In this document: positions 26,907 through 34,834 of the stretch, piece by piece
Layout of the letters: the number at the start of each line of letters is the position of its first letter
Numbering within the stretch: the first letter of the stretch is position 1
Translations under genes and position numbers: made by a program
The notes under the pieces: model-generated
Told to the model about the DNA's origin: nothing
Database searches by the model: none
What the model saw: only the letters and a program-made list of their open reading frames with translations
Assembly (NCBI RefSeq): GCF_000427625.1
Contig: NZ_KE386569.1
Span: forward strand, 3,294,674-3,358,673
Source: Methylobacter luteus IMV-B-3098
GTDB lineage: Bacteria > Pseudomonadota > Gammaproteobacteria > Methylococcales > Methylomonadaceae
DNA length: 64,000 bases
Direction of reading: 5' to 3'

Positions 26907-28448
26907 ATGATTGAGCGTACAGATTTAATAGAAGCGGAACTGGACACTTTGTACTTGATCAGCCAGGTCTTGAACAGTACCCACGACTTGCAGGCCAAGC
27001 TACAGGGCGTGCTGGAAATTCTGCATAAGAGATCGGGCATGCGCTCCGGCATGATCACGTTGCGCGAGACAGAAAACAACGTGATGGTCGTCACGGCCGT
27101 ACACAGCGACAGTCCCGTCAAACAGGTCCAGCCTGTCAGATATCAGCCCGGAGAAGGTCTGATCGGCGCCATACTGGACGCCGGCAGCACCATTGTCGTC
27201 GAAAAAGTCGCCGATGAGCCGCGTTTCCTGGGCAAGCTGGGACTGTATGATCCTGAACTGCCGTTCATTGGCTCGCCCATTTTCGTGGAGAAAAGTGAAC
27301 TGGTCGGCGTGCTGGCCGCGCAGCCCACCAACAGCCTGTTCCTGGGCGAGCGCTCCCGGTTCATGGAGATGGTCGCCAATCTGATCGCGCAAAGCGTCAA
27401 GATGCTCCGGGTCATGGAACGCAAGCAGCGGGATCTGCTCAGCGAGCGGGATCACCTGAAACAGGCGCTGATCAAGAACTACAGCTTTGAAAACATCGTC
27501 GGGCACTCGCCGTCGATGCTGAAAGTGTTCGATTTGATCCGCCAGGTCGCCAAGTGGAATACTACTGTTCTGATACGCGGCGAGTCGGGCACGGGCAAGG
27601 AAGTCGTCGCCAACGCCATCCATTTCAACTCGGGCTGCGCCAGCGGGCCGTTCCTGAAACTCAACTGCGCGGCCCTGCCCGATACGCTGCTGGAGTCCGA
27701 GCTGTTCGGCCATGAGAAAGGCGCCTTCAGCGGCGCTCTGACGCAGCGCAAGGGGCGTTTCGAACTGGCTGACAACGGCACCCTGTTCCTCGACGAAATC
27801 GGCGAGATATCGGCCTCGTTCCAGGCCAAGCTGCTGCGCGTGTTGCAGGAAGGCGAATTCGAACGTGTGGGCGGCACCAAGACCATCAACGTCAACGTGC
27901 GCATCATCGCCGCGACCAACCGCAACCTGGAAGAGCAAGTCACCGAAGGCACGTTCCGGGAGGATTTGTATTACCGGCTGAATGTCATGCCCATACACAT
28001 GCCGGCTTTGCGCGACAGAACCGAAGACATCCCGCAACTGGCCGAGTTTTTGCTGGGCAGAATCTCAGCCCAGCAAGGCGGACGTTACCTGGAAATCAAA
28101 GACAGCGCCATCCGAATCCTGATGAAGCACAACTGGCCCGGCAATGTCCGGGAACTGGCCAACCGCCTCGAGCGCGCCGCGATCATGAGCCCCAACGGCA
28201 TTATCGACAGGGATGTCATGGTCAATACCGGACTCGAAGATGAAATCGGCCACCACGTCGTGCTTAAATCCCAGAAAACCCCGCCGGTCGATATCAACGA
28301 TGAAACGCTCGATGACCGCGAGCGGGTGATCGCAGCGCTGGAGCAAAGCGGCTGGGTGCAGGCCAAGGCCGCGAGGCTGCTCAACATGACGCCGCGCCAG
28401 ATCGCCTATCGTATCCAGGTGCTGGATATTACCATGAAGCAAATTTAA
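26907..28448 (+). CDS. nifA: nif-specific transcriptional activator NifA
   Basis: This sigma-54-dependent activator of nif promoters has 513 residues. It has an N-terminal GAF domain (about 15-175), an AAA+ domain with Walker A GESGTGKE near residue 226 and DEIGEIS in the Walker B region, and a C-terminal Fis-type helix-turn-helix (AKAARLLNMTPRQIAYRI). The sigma-54 contact loop, normally GAFTGA, reads GAFSGA here with Ser at residue 275. It is co-transcribed with nifL. Its predicted sites (TGT-N10-ACA) are found upstream of rnfA/nifL, nifB and iscA in this window. Confidence 0.96.
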   Translation: MIERTDLIEAELDTLYLISQVLNSTHDLQAKLQGVLEILHKRSGMRSGMITLRETENNVMVVTAVHSDSPVKQVQPVRYQPGEGLIGAILDAGSTIVVEKVADEPRFLGKLGLYDPELPFIGSPIFVEKSELVGVLAAQPTNSLFLGERSRFMEMVANLIAQSVKMLRVMERKQRDLLSERDHLKQALIKNYSFENIVGHSPSMLKVFDLIRQVAKWNTTVLIRGESGTGKEVVANAIHFNSGCASGPFLKLNCAALPDTLLESELFGHEKGAFSGALTQRKGRFELADNGTLFLDEIGEISASFQAKLLRVLQEGEFERVGGTKTINVNVRIIAATNRNLEEQVTEGTFREDLYYRLNVMPIHMPALRDRTEDIPQLAEFLLGRISAQQGGRYLEIKDSAIRILMKHNWPGNVRELANRLERAAIMSPNGIIDRDVMVNTGLEDEIGHHVVLKSQKTPPVDINDETLDDRERVIAALEQSGWVQAKAARLLNMTPRQIAYRIQVLDITMKQI

Positions 28449-28453
28449 CGAAC

Positions 28454-28494
28454 GTAGACTGGGTTGATAAACCCAGCCTTCGAGACTAGCCTAC
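28454..28494. repeat. partial family A palindromic repeat
   Basis: A GTAGACTGGG...CTAGCCTAC fragment contains a 7-bp hairpin (28459-28465 with 28470-28476, loop GATA). It matches the arms of the repeat copies at 33.3, 34.2, 34.8, 53.3 and 59.2 kb and directly follows the nifA stop. Confidence 0.7.
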
Positions 28495-28505
28495 AAGGAA
28501 AAACA

Positions 28506-28766
28506 ATGACCATTTTATACGTGCAACACGATTATGCCGTTTTCGGTTTCGGTGAAACCCGGCAGGAAGCTATCGCCATGGCCGCGCAATGGCTAAAGGA
28601 TGAAACCGGCAAGCAAGGCTGTTCGGTGGATTATGCGGAAAGCCTGTTGGTAACATCACCCAAACCCGGACAAATGACACTCTACCAAACGGCTGAAACC
28701 ATCCCCGCAGGCGCCGAAAATTGGGGTGGTGAAGAGCTTCTGGAGTGGTATTTTGATGTAGCTTGA
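28506..28766 (+). CDS. small unknown protein between nifA and nifB
   Basis: An 86-residue acidic protein (MTILYVQHDYAVFGFGE...) with a well-placed AAGGAA site. I do not recognise a family. It has no cysteine pair (one Cys at about residue 39), no membrane segment and several Trp/Tyr residues near the C-terminus (NWGGEELLEWYFDVA). Its position directly between nifA and the nifB promoter, on the same strand and followed by a terminator-like hairpin, suggests it is read through from nifLA and has a nitrogen-fixation role. Confidence 0.7.
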   Translation: MTILYVQHDYAVFGFGETRQEAIAMAAQWLKDETGKQGCSVDYAESLLVTSPKPGQMTLYQTAETIPAGAENWGGEELLEWYFDVA

Positions 28767-28788
28767 GGGCTGCTTGCGGTAATGCTGG

Positions 28789-28807
28789 AGCGGGTTTGTA
28801 ACCCGCT
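28789..28807 (+). terminator. hairpin after the nifA-linked orf
   Basis: AGCGGGTT (28789-28796) and AACCCGCT (28800-28807) form an 8-bp stem with a TGT loop, 22 bp after the stop codon and just before the nifB activator sites. It probably ends the nifLA transcript. Confidence 0.55.
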
Positions 28808-28811
28808 TCAT

Positions 28812-28827
28812 TGTCCGGTTGATTACA
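28812..28827. promoter_or_regulatory. NifA upstream activator site of nifB, distal
   Basis: An exact TGT-N10-ACA lies 95 bp upstream of the nifB sigma-54 promoter. Confidence 0.65.
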
Positions 28828-28844
28828 AAACCTGCCTGCATACC

Positions 28845-28860
28845 TGTTGCGTTTGCGACA
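28845..28860. promoter_or_regulatory. NifA upstream activator site of nifB, proximal
   Basis: An exact TGT-N10-ACA lies 33 bp (three helical turns) from the distal site and about 61 bp before the promoter. Confidence 0.7.
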
Positions 28861-28921
28861 TCTCCCGCGTAAACAAGGCTAAAAATCAATAAAAAACTAT
28901 ATAAATCAATAGTATGAAATA

Positions 28922-28938
28922 TTGGCACGGCCTATGCA
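28922..28938 (+). promoter_or_regulatory. sigma-54 promoter of nifB
   Basis: TTGGCACG-N4-ATGCA is close to the ideal sigma-54 consensus, with exact GG-N10-GC spacing. The start site would be near 28950, 27 bp before the nifB ATG. An AT-rich spacer that could bind a bending protein lies upstream. Confidence 0.85.
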
Positions 28939-28976
28939 TTTACTTTATGCAAACATAACTTACGAGGTCAAATATT

Positions 28977-30467
28977 ATGGAATTGCCAGTACTCAACGAT
29001 ACACCCAAAGCAGCAGGTGGATGTTCAGCAGGTTCCTGCGGTTCAACCGATGACCAAATGGATCAATTGCCCGACTCGATTCGGGAGAAAGTACAGAATC
29101 ATCCCTGCTATTCGGAAGACGCGCACCACTATTTCGCCAGAATGCACGTGGCGGTGGCGCCGGCTTGTAACATTCAATGCCACTATTGCAACCGTAAATA
29201 CGATTGCGCCAATGAATCGCGCCCTGGCGTGGTGTCCGAACTGCTGACGCCGGATCAGGCCGTTAAAAAGACCATGGCCGTGGCTGCCACGATTCCGCAA
29301 ATGACGGTCCTGGGCATTGCCGGTCCCGGCGATCCGCTGGCCAATCCGGAACGCACATTCGAAACCTTCCGCCGTTTAAGCGAGGAAGCGCCCGATATCA
29401 AACTGTGCGTATCCACTAACGGCTTGGCTCTGCCCGATGCGGTTGAAGAGTTGTCCAAACACAATATCGACCATGTCACGATTACCATTAACTGCGTTGA
29501 TCCTGAAATCGGTGCCAAGATTTATCCGTGGATCTTCTGGAACAACCGCCGTATCCATGGCGTCAAGGCTGCGAAAATCCTGATCGAACAGCAGCAAAAA
29601 GGTCTGGAAATGCTGATTGCCAAAGGCATCCTCGTCAAGGTCAACTCGGTCATGATTCCGGGCGTCAATGACAAGCATCTGGCGGAAGTCAGTAAAGTCG
29701 TCAAATCCAAGGGCGCGTTTTTGCACAACGTCATGCCGCTGATCGCCGAAGCCGAGCACGGCACGTTTTACGGTGTAATGGGGCAACGCGGTCCTACGCC
29801 CGACGAGCTTCAAGACCTTCAGGATGCCTGCTCCGGCGACATGAACATGATGCGCCACTGCCGCCAGTGCCGTGCCGATGCCGTAGGGTTGCTCGGCGAG
29901 GACCGCGGCGACGAATTCACACTGGACAAAATCGAAGAGATGGAAATCGATTACCAGGCGGCGATGGAAAAGCGCAAGGTTATTCATGAAGCCATACAGG
30001 CTGAAATGGACAGCAAGCGCCTGGAAAAGGCATCCAAGGCCGAACAGTTCAAACAGGAACCCAAGCTCGATACGCGTCCGGTGCTGATGGCCGTGGCGAC
30101 CAGCGGACAGGGCCTCATTAACGTGCACTTCGGTCACGCCAAGGAATTTCTGATTTATGAGGCATCACCCGATGGCGTGCGCTTCATCAGTCATCGCAAG
30201 GCCGATCAGTATTGCGGTGGCGATACGACCTGCGGCGAGACTGAATCGACCCTGATGCGCACGATCAGGGCGCTGGAAGGCTGCGAAGCGGTGCTGTGTT
30301 CGAAAGTCGGCTATGAGCCCTGGGAGATGCTGGAAACGGCCGGTATCCAGCCGAACGGCGAGCATGCCATGGAGCCGATCGAGGATGCGGTCATGGCCGT
30401 GTACAAGGAAATGGCGGCGGCAGGCAAGCTGGATGCAAAACCTGACGCAGTTAGAGCGAGTGCATAA
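28977..30467 (+). CDS. nifB: nitrogenase FeMo-cofactor precursor synthase NifB
   Basis: This radical-SAM enzyme builds the NifB-co (8Fe-9S-C) precursor. The 496-residue protein has a Gly/Ser/Cys-rich N-terminus (GGCSAGSCGS), the HPCYSEDAHHYFARMHV motif and the radical-SAM motif CNIQCHYCNRKYDC near residues 63-76. Later cluster cysteines are seen in MMRHCRQCRADAVGLLGED. The C-terminal NifX-like cofactor-binding domain (about residues 365-470) includes the INVHFGHAKEFLIYE segment. A near-consensus sigma-54 promoter and two NifA boxes lie upstream. Confidence 0.97.
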   Translation: MELPVLNDTPKAAGGCSAGSCGSTDDQMDQLPDSIREKVQNHPCYSEDAHHYFARMHVAVAPACNIQCHYCNRKYDCANESRPGVVSELLTPDQAVKKTMAVAATIPQMTVLGIAGPGDPLANPERTFETFRRLSEEAPDIKLCVSTNGLALPDAVEELSKHNIDHVTITINCVDPEIGAKIYPWIFWNNRRIHGVKAAKILIEQQQKGLEMLIAKGILVKVNSVMIPGVNDKHLAEVSKVVKSKGAFLHNVMPLIAEAEHGTFYGVMGQRGPTPDELQDLQDACSGDMNMMRHCRQCRADAVGLLGEDRGDEFTLDKIEEMEIDYQAAMEKRKVIHEAIQAEMDSKRLEKASKAEQFKQEPKLDTRPVLMAVATSGQGLINVHFGHAKEFLIYEASPDGVRFISHRKADQYCGGDTTCGETESTLMRTIRALEGCEAVLCSKVGYEPWEMLETAGIQPNGEHAMEPIEDAVMAVYKEMAAAGKLDAKPDAVRASA

Positions 30468-30475
30468 CAACAGTT

Positions 30476-30504
30476 AGGGTGGGCGGTGCTTTTACACCCA
30501 CCCT
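30476..30504 (+). other. hairpin after nifB
   Basis: AGGGTGGG (30476-30483) pairs with CCCACCCT (30497-30504) around a 13-nt loop, 8 bp after the nifB stop. There is no T-run. It may stabilise the nifB transcript or attenuate expression of fdxN and later genes. Confidence 0.45.
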
Positions 30505-30519
30505 GCCAATTGGAACATT

Positions 30520-30571
30520 GTAGGGTACGCATCGCGTACCTTTTAAAAATGGTACGCGATGCGTACCCTAC
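30520..30571. repeat. family B palindrome, complete copy
   Basis: A 21-bp perfect inverted repeat (30520-30540 with 30551-30571, each arm starting GTAGGGTACGC inward) encloses a 10-nt AT loop. It lies between nifB and fdxN. Related copies lie at 51.4, 53.4, 56.5, 59.3 and 63.2 kb. Confidence 0.9.
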
Positions 30572-30589
30572 GATTCAGGAGTTTGTTTT

Positions 30590-30868
30590 ATGGCAGTAAA
30601 AATTATTGAATCCTGCGTTAACTGCTTTGCCTGCGAACCAGTCTGTCCCAGCAAAGCCATTTATGAAGCCAAACCGCATTTTCGGGTCAACAGCAAGAAA
30701 TGCACCGAATGCGAAGGCGACTATCCCGTTTATCAATGCGCCAGCATTTGCCCGATTGAAGGAGCGATACTCAACTCGCTGGGTGAGGCCATCAATCCGC
30801 CGGGGTCTTTGACCGGTATTCCGCCGGAAAAAATGGCCGAAGCGATGGCCGAGTTGCAGGCCCATTAA
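30590..30868 (+). CDS. fdxN: 2[4Fe-4S] ferredoxin associated with nifB
   Basis: A 92-residue soluble ferredoxin. The first cluster motif is CVNCFACEPVCP (residues 9-20). The second is an expanded CTECEGDYPVYQCASICP with eight residues between the second and third Cys, typical of the FdxN group. It lies between nifB and nifO, as in Azotobacter, and is thought to deliver electrons during NifB cofactor synthesis. A palindromic repeat separates it from nifB. Confidence 0.92.
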   Translation: MAVKIIESCVNCFACEPVCPSKAIYEAKPHFRVNSKKCTECEGDYPVYQCASICPIEGAILNSLGEAINPPGSLTGIPPEKMAEAMAELQAH

Positions 30869-30881
30869 AAGGACGACAACT

Positions 30882-31322
30882 GTGGCTACGGTCTACTTCT
30901 ACGAAAAACCCGGTTGCATCAACAACACCCGGCAAAAGAAGTTACTGACAGCGGCGGGTCATCAGGTTATCGCGAAAAATTTATTGACCGAGCCCTGGCA
31001 AAAGGAACGCTTGCGCGCCTTCTTCGGCAGCGAGCCCGTGCATCAGTGGTTTAATTACAGCGCGCCGGCGGTAAAAAACGGCGCGCTTGACCCTAATCAG
31101 ATCTCTGAAGAGCAGGCTCTGGCCTTAATGCTGAAAGATCGGCTATTGATTCGCCGCCCCTTAATGCAGGTAGGCGATGCCAGGGTCGTGGGATTCGATC
31201 AGCACAAGGTCCATAACTGGATAGGGCTGACGGAAATTCTGGCCGGCTCGGACCTGGAAGGCTGTCCCCGGACATCCGGGACCGAACCGCACGACTGTCT
31301 GTCCGGTACAGTGGAAAAATAA
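30882..31322 (+). CDS. nifO: ArsC-fold nitrogenase-associated protein (NifO-like)
   Basis: A 146-residue thioredoxin-fold protein of the arsenate reductase (ArsC/Spx) superfamily group annotated as nitrogenase-associated protein or NifO. The N-terminal VYFYEKPGCINNTRQKKLL carries the single cysteine at the ArsC active-site position (Cys12). LLIRRPLMQVGDARVVGFD near residues 88-106 is the conserved RRPL loop. It starts with GTG, 13 bp after fdxN, behind an AAAGGA site. In Azotobacter NifO influences molybdenum use and nitrate effects; the exact reaction is unknown. Confidence 0.88.
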   Translation: MATVYFYEKPGCINNTRQKKLLTAAGHQVIAKNLLTEPWQKERLRAFFGSEPVHQWFNYSAPAVKNGALDPNQISEEQALALMLKDRLLIRRPLMQVGDARVVGFDQHKVHNWIGLTEILAGSDLEGCPRTSGTEPHDCLSGTVEK

Positions 31323-31346
31323 TCCCGGTTTTTCAAGGAATTGCTT

Positions 31347-31433
31347 ATGTCCTCAGTCAGCCTTTCAAGTCCGCAACACAGAATCCTCCCTATCGTGGTC
31401 GGCCGGACTTGCCGGAAGCCGGCCCGGGATTAA
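31347..31433 (+). CDS. possible 28-residue orf before nifQ
   Basis: ATG at 31347 has AAGGA nine bases upstream and opens a 28-codon frame (MSSVSLSSPQHRILPIVVGR, then TCRKPARD). It may be a leader peptide or chance. It fills most of the 130-bp nifO-nifQ gap. No homologue is known to me. Confidence 0.25.
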   Translation: MSSVSLSSPQHRILPIVVGRTCRKPARD

Positions 31434-31452
31434 GCCATACGAGGCCAATATC

Positions 31453-32028
31453 ATGTCTATAGCGCTCAAACTTCAGGACAACAGGGAAATCCTCTACGCC
31501 CGGCTGAAATCGCAAGCGATAGCGACGCCTAACCACGAATGGCTGGCCTGCATGGTTTCCAGCTGGTGTTTGGGCAAAAGCGCTCTGCCGGACTACCTGG
31601 GGCTGGAGCCTTTACAGTTTAACGAACTGATCAGCCACTATTTTCCGGACTGCGGCATACCCGAACAGGCGCCCTCGGGCATACGGCAGGATTTCACCCG
31701 CATGCTCGAGAGAGATGATCTGGTCAACCTGCTCAAGCATTACAGCCTGCCTCATACTTTCGAAAACGACTACATCATCTCCATTATCGTGGCCGGCTGT
31801 CTGGGGAGCGATCACCTATGGCAGGATTTGGGCTTATGGAGCCGCTCCCAGTTGAGCGCCATGCTGTGCTGTAACTTTCCCGAACTGGCTGGCAAAAACG
31901 ACAAGGACATGAAATGGAAAAAATTCCTGTATAAACAGCTCTGCGAAGCGGAAGGGCTGTATCTCTGCCGTGCGCCGTCCTGCGATGTCTGTAGCGATTA
32001 CTCAAAATGCTATGGTCCTGAAGACTGA
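31453..32028 (+). CDS. nifQ: molybdenum-processing protein NifQ
   Basis: NifQ supplies molybdenum in an iron-sulfur form for FeMo-cofactor assembly. The 191-residue protein has the family core (LACMVSSWCLGKSALPDYLGL near residues 31-51, HYFPDCGIP near 63-71) and the C-terminal cysteine cluster LCRAPSCDVCSDYSKC (Cx4CxxCx5C) that binds the Mo-Fe-S unit. It is the last recognised gene of the first nif block, as in Azotobacter. Confidence 0.94.
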   Translation: MSIALKLQDNREILYARLKSQAIATPNHEWLACMVSSWCLGKSALPDYLGLEPLQFNELISHYFPDCGIPEQAPSGIRQDFTRMLERDDLVNLLKHYSLPHTFENDYIISIIVAGCLGSDHLWQDLGLWSRSQLSAMLCCNFPELAGKNDKDMKWKKFLYKQLCEAEGLYLCRAPSCDVCSDYSKCYGPED

Positions 32029-32389
32029 ATAATAAATTGCGTGGGAATGTGGGGCGACGCCTAAAGCGTCTGTTGGCAGTCGCCTCCACAAATATTCACC
32101 CAAGCAAATTAACTGATCAACCGCGAAGTTCATGAAGAACATGAAGTTTTTATCCTGAGTTTCTTCGTGCTATTCGTGTCCTTCGTGGTTTTATGTTTTA
32201 ACTTGACGCGGCAAAAGGCGACTGGAGTTGCCCCACACTTAATTTCCACCCAATACCCGCCAAAATTAGGCTTTCAACAAAGGCCACAATTATCGTAGAC
32301 TTTTCCCTGCTGGGGCCAACCTCTTACAGTCGGTTTGGCTTGCCATACCAGATCAATAACCCGTCCTGACTTTTTTGGAGTGGAAAATA
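32029..32389. other. gap after nifQ
   Basis: No gene is visible. The stretch 32110-32200 is a low-information sequence rich in TTCGTG and GAAG blocks that resembles dispersed non-coding repeats. GGGGCGACGCC near 32052 could form a small hairpin. Confidence 0.3.
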
Positions 32390-32572
32390 GTGGACAGAGA
32401 GAATTTACAGAAAAAACTGGATGAATTGTTGCCGGTGATAGAGTCCTTCAGGTTTGACGAACAATATGACAATGAAGAGCTTTACACCAATCTCAATATT
32501 CTGGAAGCCGATATCCGGGCCATACTGAAAGTACTGGCCAATCCCAAGCCCAACCCCTTCATGGTCGTTTAA
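32390..32572 (+). CDS. small acidic unknown protein
   Basis: A 60-residue, probably helical protein (MDRENLQKKLDELLPVIESF...). The GTG at 32390 has GGAG 9 bp upstream; a TTG at 32375 is an alternative. It is rich in Glu, Asp and Leu with a heptad-like pattern and ends in NPKPNPFMVV. No family is recognised. It lies 360 bp after nifQ, so it could be the last member of the nif block or an independent gene. Confidence 0.55.
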   Translation: MDRENLQKKLDELLPVIESFRFDEQYDNEELYTNLNILEADIRAILKVLANPKPNPFMVV

Positions 32573-32623
32573 AACGCCATGCCACGTAACGCGCCGGTAA
32601 AACGGTGCGTTAAGCCTGCCTTC

Positions 32624-33061
32624 CTATAGCCGCAAGGGCGCGACTTGGCCGGTCAGCCGGTAATTGCGGTAATCATCCAGCACCATCGCATGATCGAACG
32701 CCAGCTCGGCGGGAAGATTGTCGAACGTAAAAATGCCGCAATTTTTGGCGTCATCAGCCGCCACGGGCATGCCGTGCGCTTCGGCGACATAACAGGCCGT
32801 CACGGTATGATTGCGCGGATCGCGCTTGGGATTGGAATAGAGACCTAACAAAGCCGTCAGCCGGATATCGAGGCTGATTTCCTCCTTTGCCTCGCGCACG
32901 GCCGCCGATTCCATCGTCTCGCCGACATCGACAAACCCGCCCGGCACGGCCCAGCCATAAGGCGGATTGGCGCGCTCGATCAAAACAAACGGCCGCCCGG
33001 GCAGATCGATCAGCTCAATCAAGGTATCGGCGGCGAGCAACGGCGTAACGGGTTTGTACAT
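32624..33061 (-). CDS. Nudix hydrolase
   Basis: This 145-residue pyrophosphohydrolase starts at the ATG at 33061 with GGAG upstream. The Nudix box is GGFVDVGETMESAAVREAKEEI near residues 43-64, matching Gx5Ex7REUxEE except that the following glycine is replaced by serine. Surrounding segments (PPYGWAVPGG, and LLGLYSNPKRDPR near 72-84) fit the ADP-ribose pyrophosphatase-like group. The true substrate is unknown. It stands alone on the minus strand between the nif block and repeat DNA. Confidence 0.88.
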   Translation of the reverse strand: MYKPVTPLLAADTLIELIDLPGRPFVLIERANPPYGWAVPGGFVDVGETMESAAVREAKEEISLDIRLTALLGLYSNPKRDPRNHTVTACYVAEAHGMPVAADDAKNCGIFTFDNLPAELAFDHAMVLDDYRNYRLTGQVAPLRL

Positions 33062-33311
33062 AATGGCTCCTGACAGCAAACGGTAGTGAATAACGGCCGG
33101 CTTGATCGGGCCGTTTTGGGAAGTGTTGAGTATAAAGTATTCGAAGCCGGGGATGGTGGCGAATTGCTCTGATCATGCATTGGCTTAAAGGGCCTCGTTT
33201 GCTATTAAGCGAAGTAAATTGTTTAATAAGCACCAGCTAGCTGTTTAGTCTTAAGATAATATGAATTTTATCGTTCATCTGAGCACATTTCTGGAGATGG
33301 CGATGAAGCGC

Positions 33312-33387
33312 GGTAGACTGGGCTGATAAACCCGGCAATTCACCGCCTCGATATGCCGGGTTTCCGCAAAGCTCCAACCCAGCCTAC
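33312..33387. repeat. family A palindromic repeat
   Basis: This 76-bp element has ends GGTAGACTGGG and CCCAGCCTACC-like. Inside, GATAAACCCGGC pairs with GCCGGGTTTCC. It is about 90% identical by eye to the copy at 34151-34226. Confidence 0.85.
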
Positions 33388-33416
33388 TTTCGCCCCAACG
33401 CGATAAGGCGCAATTC

Positions 33417-33503
33417 ATAGGGCGCAATAGGCTCTAGCCGTATTGCGCCGCATGTTGGCCTTTAACCATTCGGCGCATTACGCTGACGCTAATGCGCCCT
33501 ATA
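33417..33503. repeat. inverted repeat of a third type (ATAGGGCGCA arms)
   Basis: The arm ATAGGGCGCA near 33417-33427 is matched by TGCGCCCTAT near 33494-33503, with a GCGCATTA/TAATGCGC inner motif. One copy is seen in the window, just before the acyltransferase gene. Confidence 0.6.
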
Positions 33504-33531
33504 CGCTGAAATCGCCATATTGACAACTACA

Positions 33532-34155
33532 ATGAATACCAAAGTTCGCGCATCCTCTTCAAAATCATCGATTTTCATCCTTGTGCTGAAAACTTTGTTG
33601 TCTCGCCTAGGAAAGGTCACGGTGAGTGGCGTTGAGTACTTGGACGGTCAGGAAGGAAAAGTCGTGGTATGCAATCACATAGGCTGGGCAGATCCGCTGT
33701 GGATGGGGTATTCCGCCATGCCGCACACTTTGCATCAAATGGCCAAAAAGGAACTCTTCAAGAACCCTGTCATCGGTTGGCTCGTCCGGAGTGGCGGTGG
33801 GTTCCCGATCGATCGTGGCCGGCCTTCCGCCGCGACCATCAAGCAAGTGATTTCGCTCGTGGAACAAGGCAAACTTGTTCTCGTTTTTCCTAATGGCACG
33901 CGCACCCGCGATCAAGTCGAAGCAAAGCGAGGCGCAGCAACCATAGCCTTGCATGCCAAGGCGCAAATTATCCCCGCGCATTACGAAGGGCCGGAACAAA
34001 TCCGCTTCATTCATCTACTTCGCCGTCCAGCTATTCGCGTCACGTTTGGGGCTCCCGTCGTAATACCCTCGGACGAGCCCATTGATAGACAGACGGCTTT
34101 AAGGTTAACGACAGAACTCGATGAAGCCATGAATAGCCTCTCTCAAGCACGGTAG
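33532..34155 (+). CDS. 1-acyl-sn-glycerol-3-phosphate acyltransferase-like protein
   Basis: A PlsC-family acyltransferase of 207 residues that adds an acyl chain to a lysophospholipid or similar acceptor at the membrane. Catalytic motif I is NHIGWADP (NHxxxxD) near residues 47-54. Motif II is GGGFPIDRGRP near 82-92, and motif III is FPNGTRTRDQ near 117-126, where most relatives have FPEGTRS. An N-terminal amphipathic segment may bind membrane. No good ribosome site precedes the ATG at 33532. Flanking repeats abut both ends, and the stop overlaps the next repeat. Confidence 0.88.
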   Translation: MNTKVRASSSKSSIFILVLKTLLSRLGKVTVSGVEYLDGQEGKVVVCNHIGWADPLWMGYSAMPHTLHQMAKKELFKNPVIGWLVRSGGGFPIDRGRPSAATIKQVISLVEQGKLVLVFPNGTRTRDQVEAKRGAATIALHAKAQIIPAHYEGPEQIRFIHLLRRPAIRVTFGAPVVIPSDEPIDRQTALRLTTELDEAMNSLSQAR

Positions 34156-34226
34156 GCTGGGTTGATAAACCCGGCAATTCACCGCTTCAATATGCCGGGT
34201 TTCCGCAAAGCTCCAACCCAGCCTAC
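34151..34226. repeat. family A palindromic repeat
   Basis: This 76-bp copy (GGTAGGCTGGG to CCCAGCCTAC) begins inside the stop codon region of the acyltransferase gene, so the final codons and TAG are contributed by the element. Confidence 0.88.
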
Positions 34227-34333
34227 TCAGTCAGAAAATGTGGCACGCGGCGCGTATCTTACTGACTATCCCTTGATGATTGAGCGCAGATGAATAAAAT
34301 TGTTAGATCTCAACAAAAAAGGAAACACAGTCC

Positions 34334-34675
34334 ATGAATGAAATAACAGAAACAGCCGAACGCCCGACATCAATAACAGCCATCTGTGTGCTTGGCTTCA
34401 TTGGGGCATTAATATCAGTACCTTTGATTTTCTCACCCGTAGCGCAGCAAATTGGTTTTGGGTATCTGCTATACCTGGGGCTTTCGTCCTTCATGGCTCT
34501 AGTGTGTATGCTCGGGTTGTGGATGATGAAAAAATGGGCCGTTTATACCTACACAGGTCTTATAGCGCTCAACCAGATTTTTTTGCTTGCAATGGGACTA
34601 TGGAGCGCCATGGCGCTGCTTATGCCGGCTGTGGTTATATTCTTTGCACTAAAGCATGCTTCCAAAATGTCATGA
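34334..34675 (+). CDS. small membrane protein, unknown
   Basis: A 113-residue protein with three to four hydrophobic helices (about 14-40, 42-67, 71-88 and 90-107) separated by short loops with MKKW near residue 65. No enzymatic motif is visible. It is typical of short uncharacterised inner-membrane proteins. An AAAGGAAAC site lies before the ATG. Confidence 0.7.
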   Translation: MNEITETAERPTSITAICVLGFIGALISVPLIFSPVAQQIGFGYLLYLGLSSFMALVCMLGLWMMKKWAVYTYTGLIALNQIFLLAMGLWSAMALLMPAVVIFFALKHASKMS

Positions 34676-34834
34676 TCTTCAAATAGCCAAGCATCCCGGG
34701 AAGGCGGCTCCCAAGCGTTTTCGACGGCCGGCAAGGCGTCCCACTGGTCCGGCGATGTCATAACGCCAGATGTTGTCGATCACGTCGCCGGCAACCTTCG
34801 GCACCAGGTTGTTCACCGCCGGCGCGATCAGCAC
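34676..34834 (-). pseudogene. possible coding remnant
   Basis: On the minus strand an open stretch without a start codon reads VNNLVPKVAGDVIDNIWRYD and then continues in a second frame as SPDQWDALPAVENAWEPP. The composition looks coding, but the frame is broken and both ends are lost. The parent gene is not recognised. Confidence 0.3.

Noticed and set aside
30520-30571. rho-independent terminator between nifB and fdxN
   Set aside because: The palindrome is a dispersed repeat without a proper T-tail, and the genes downstream need nif transcription, so a repeat call is preferred.
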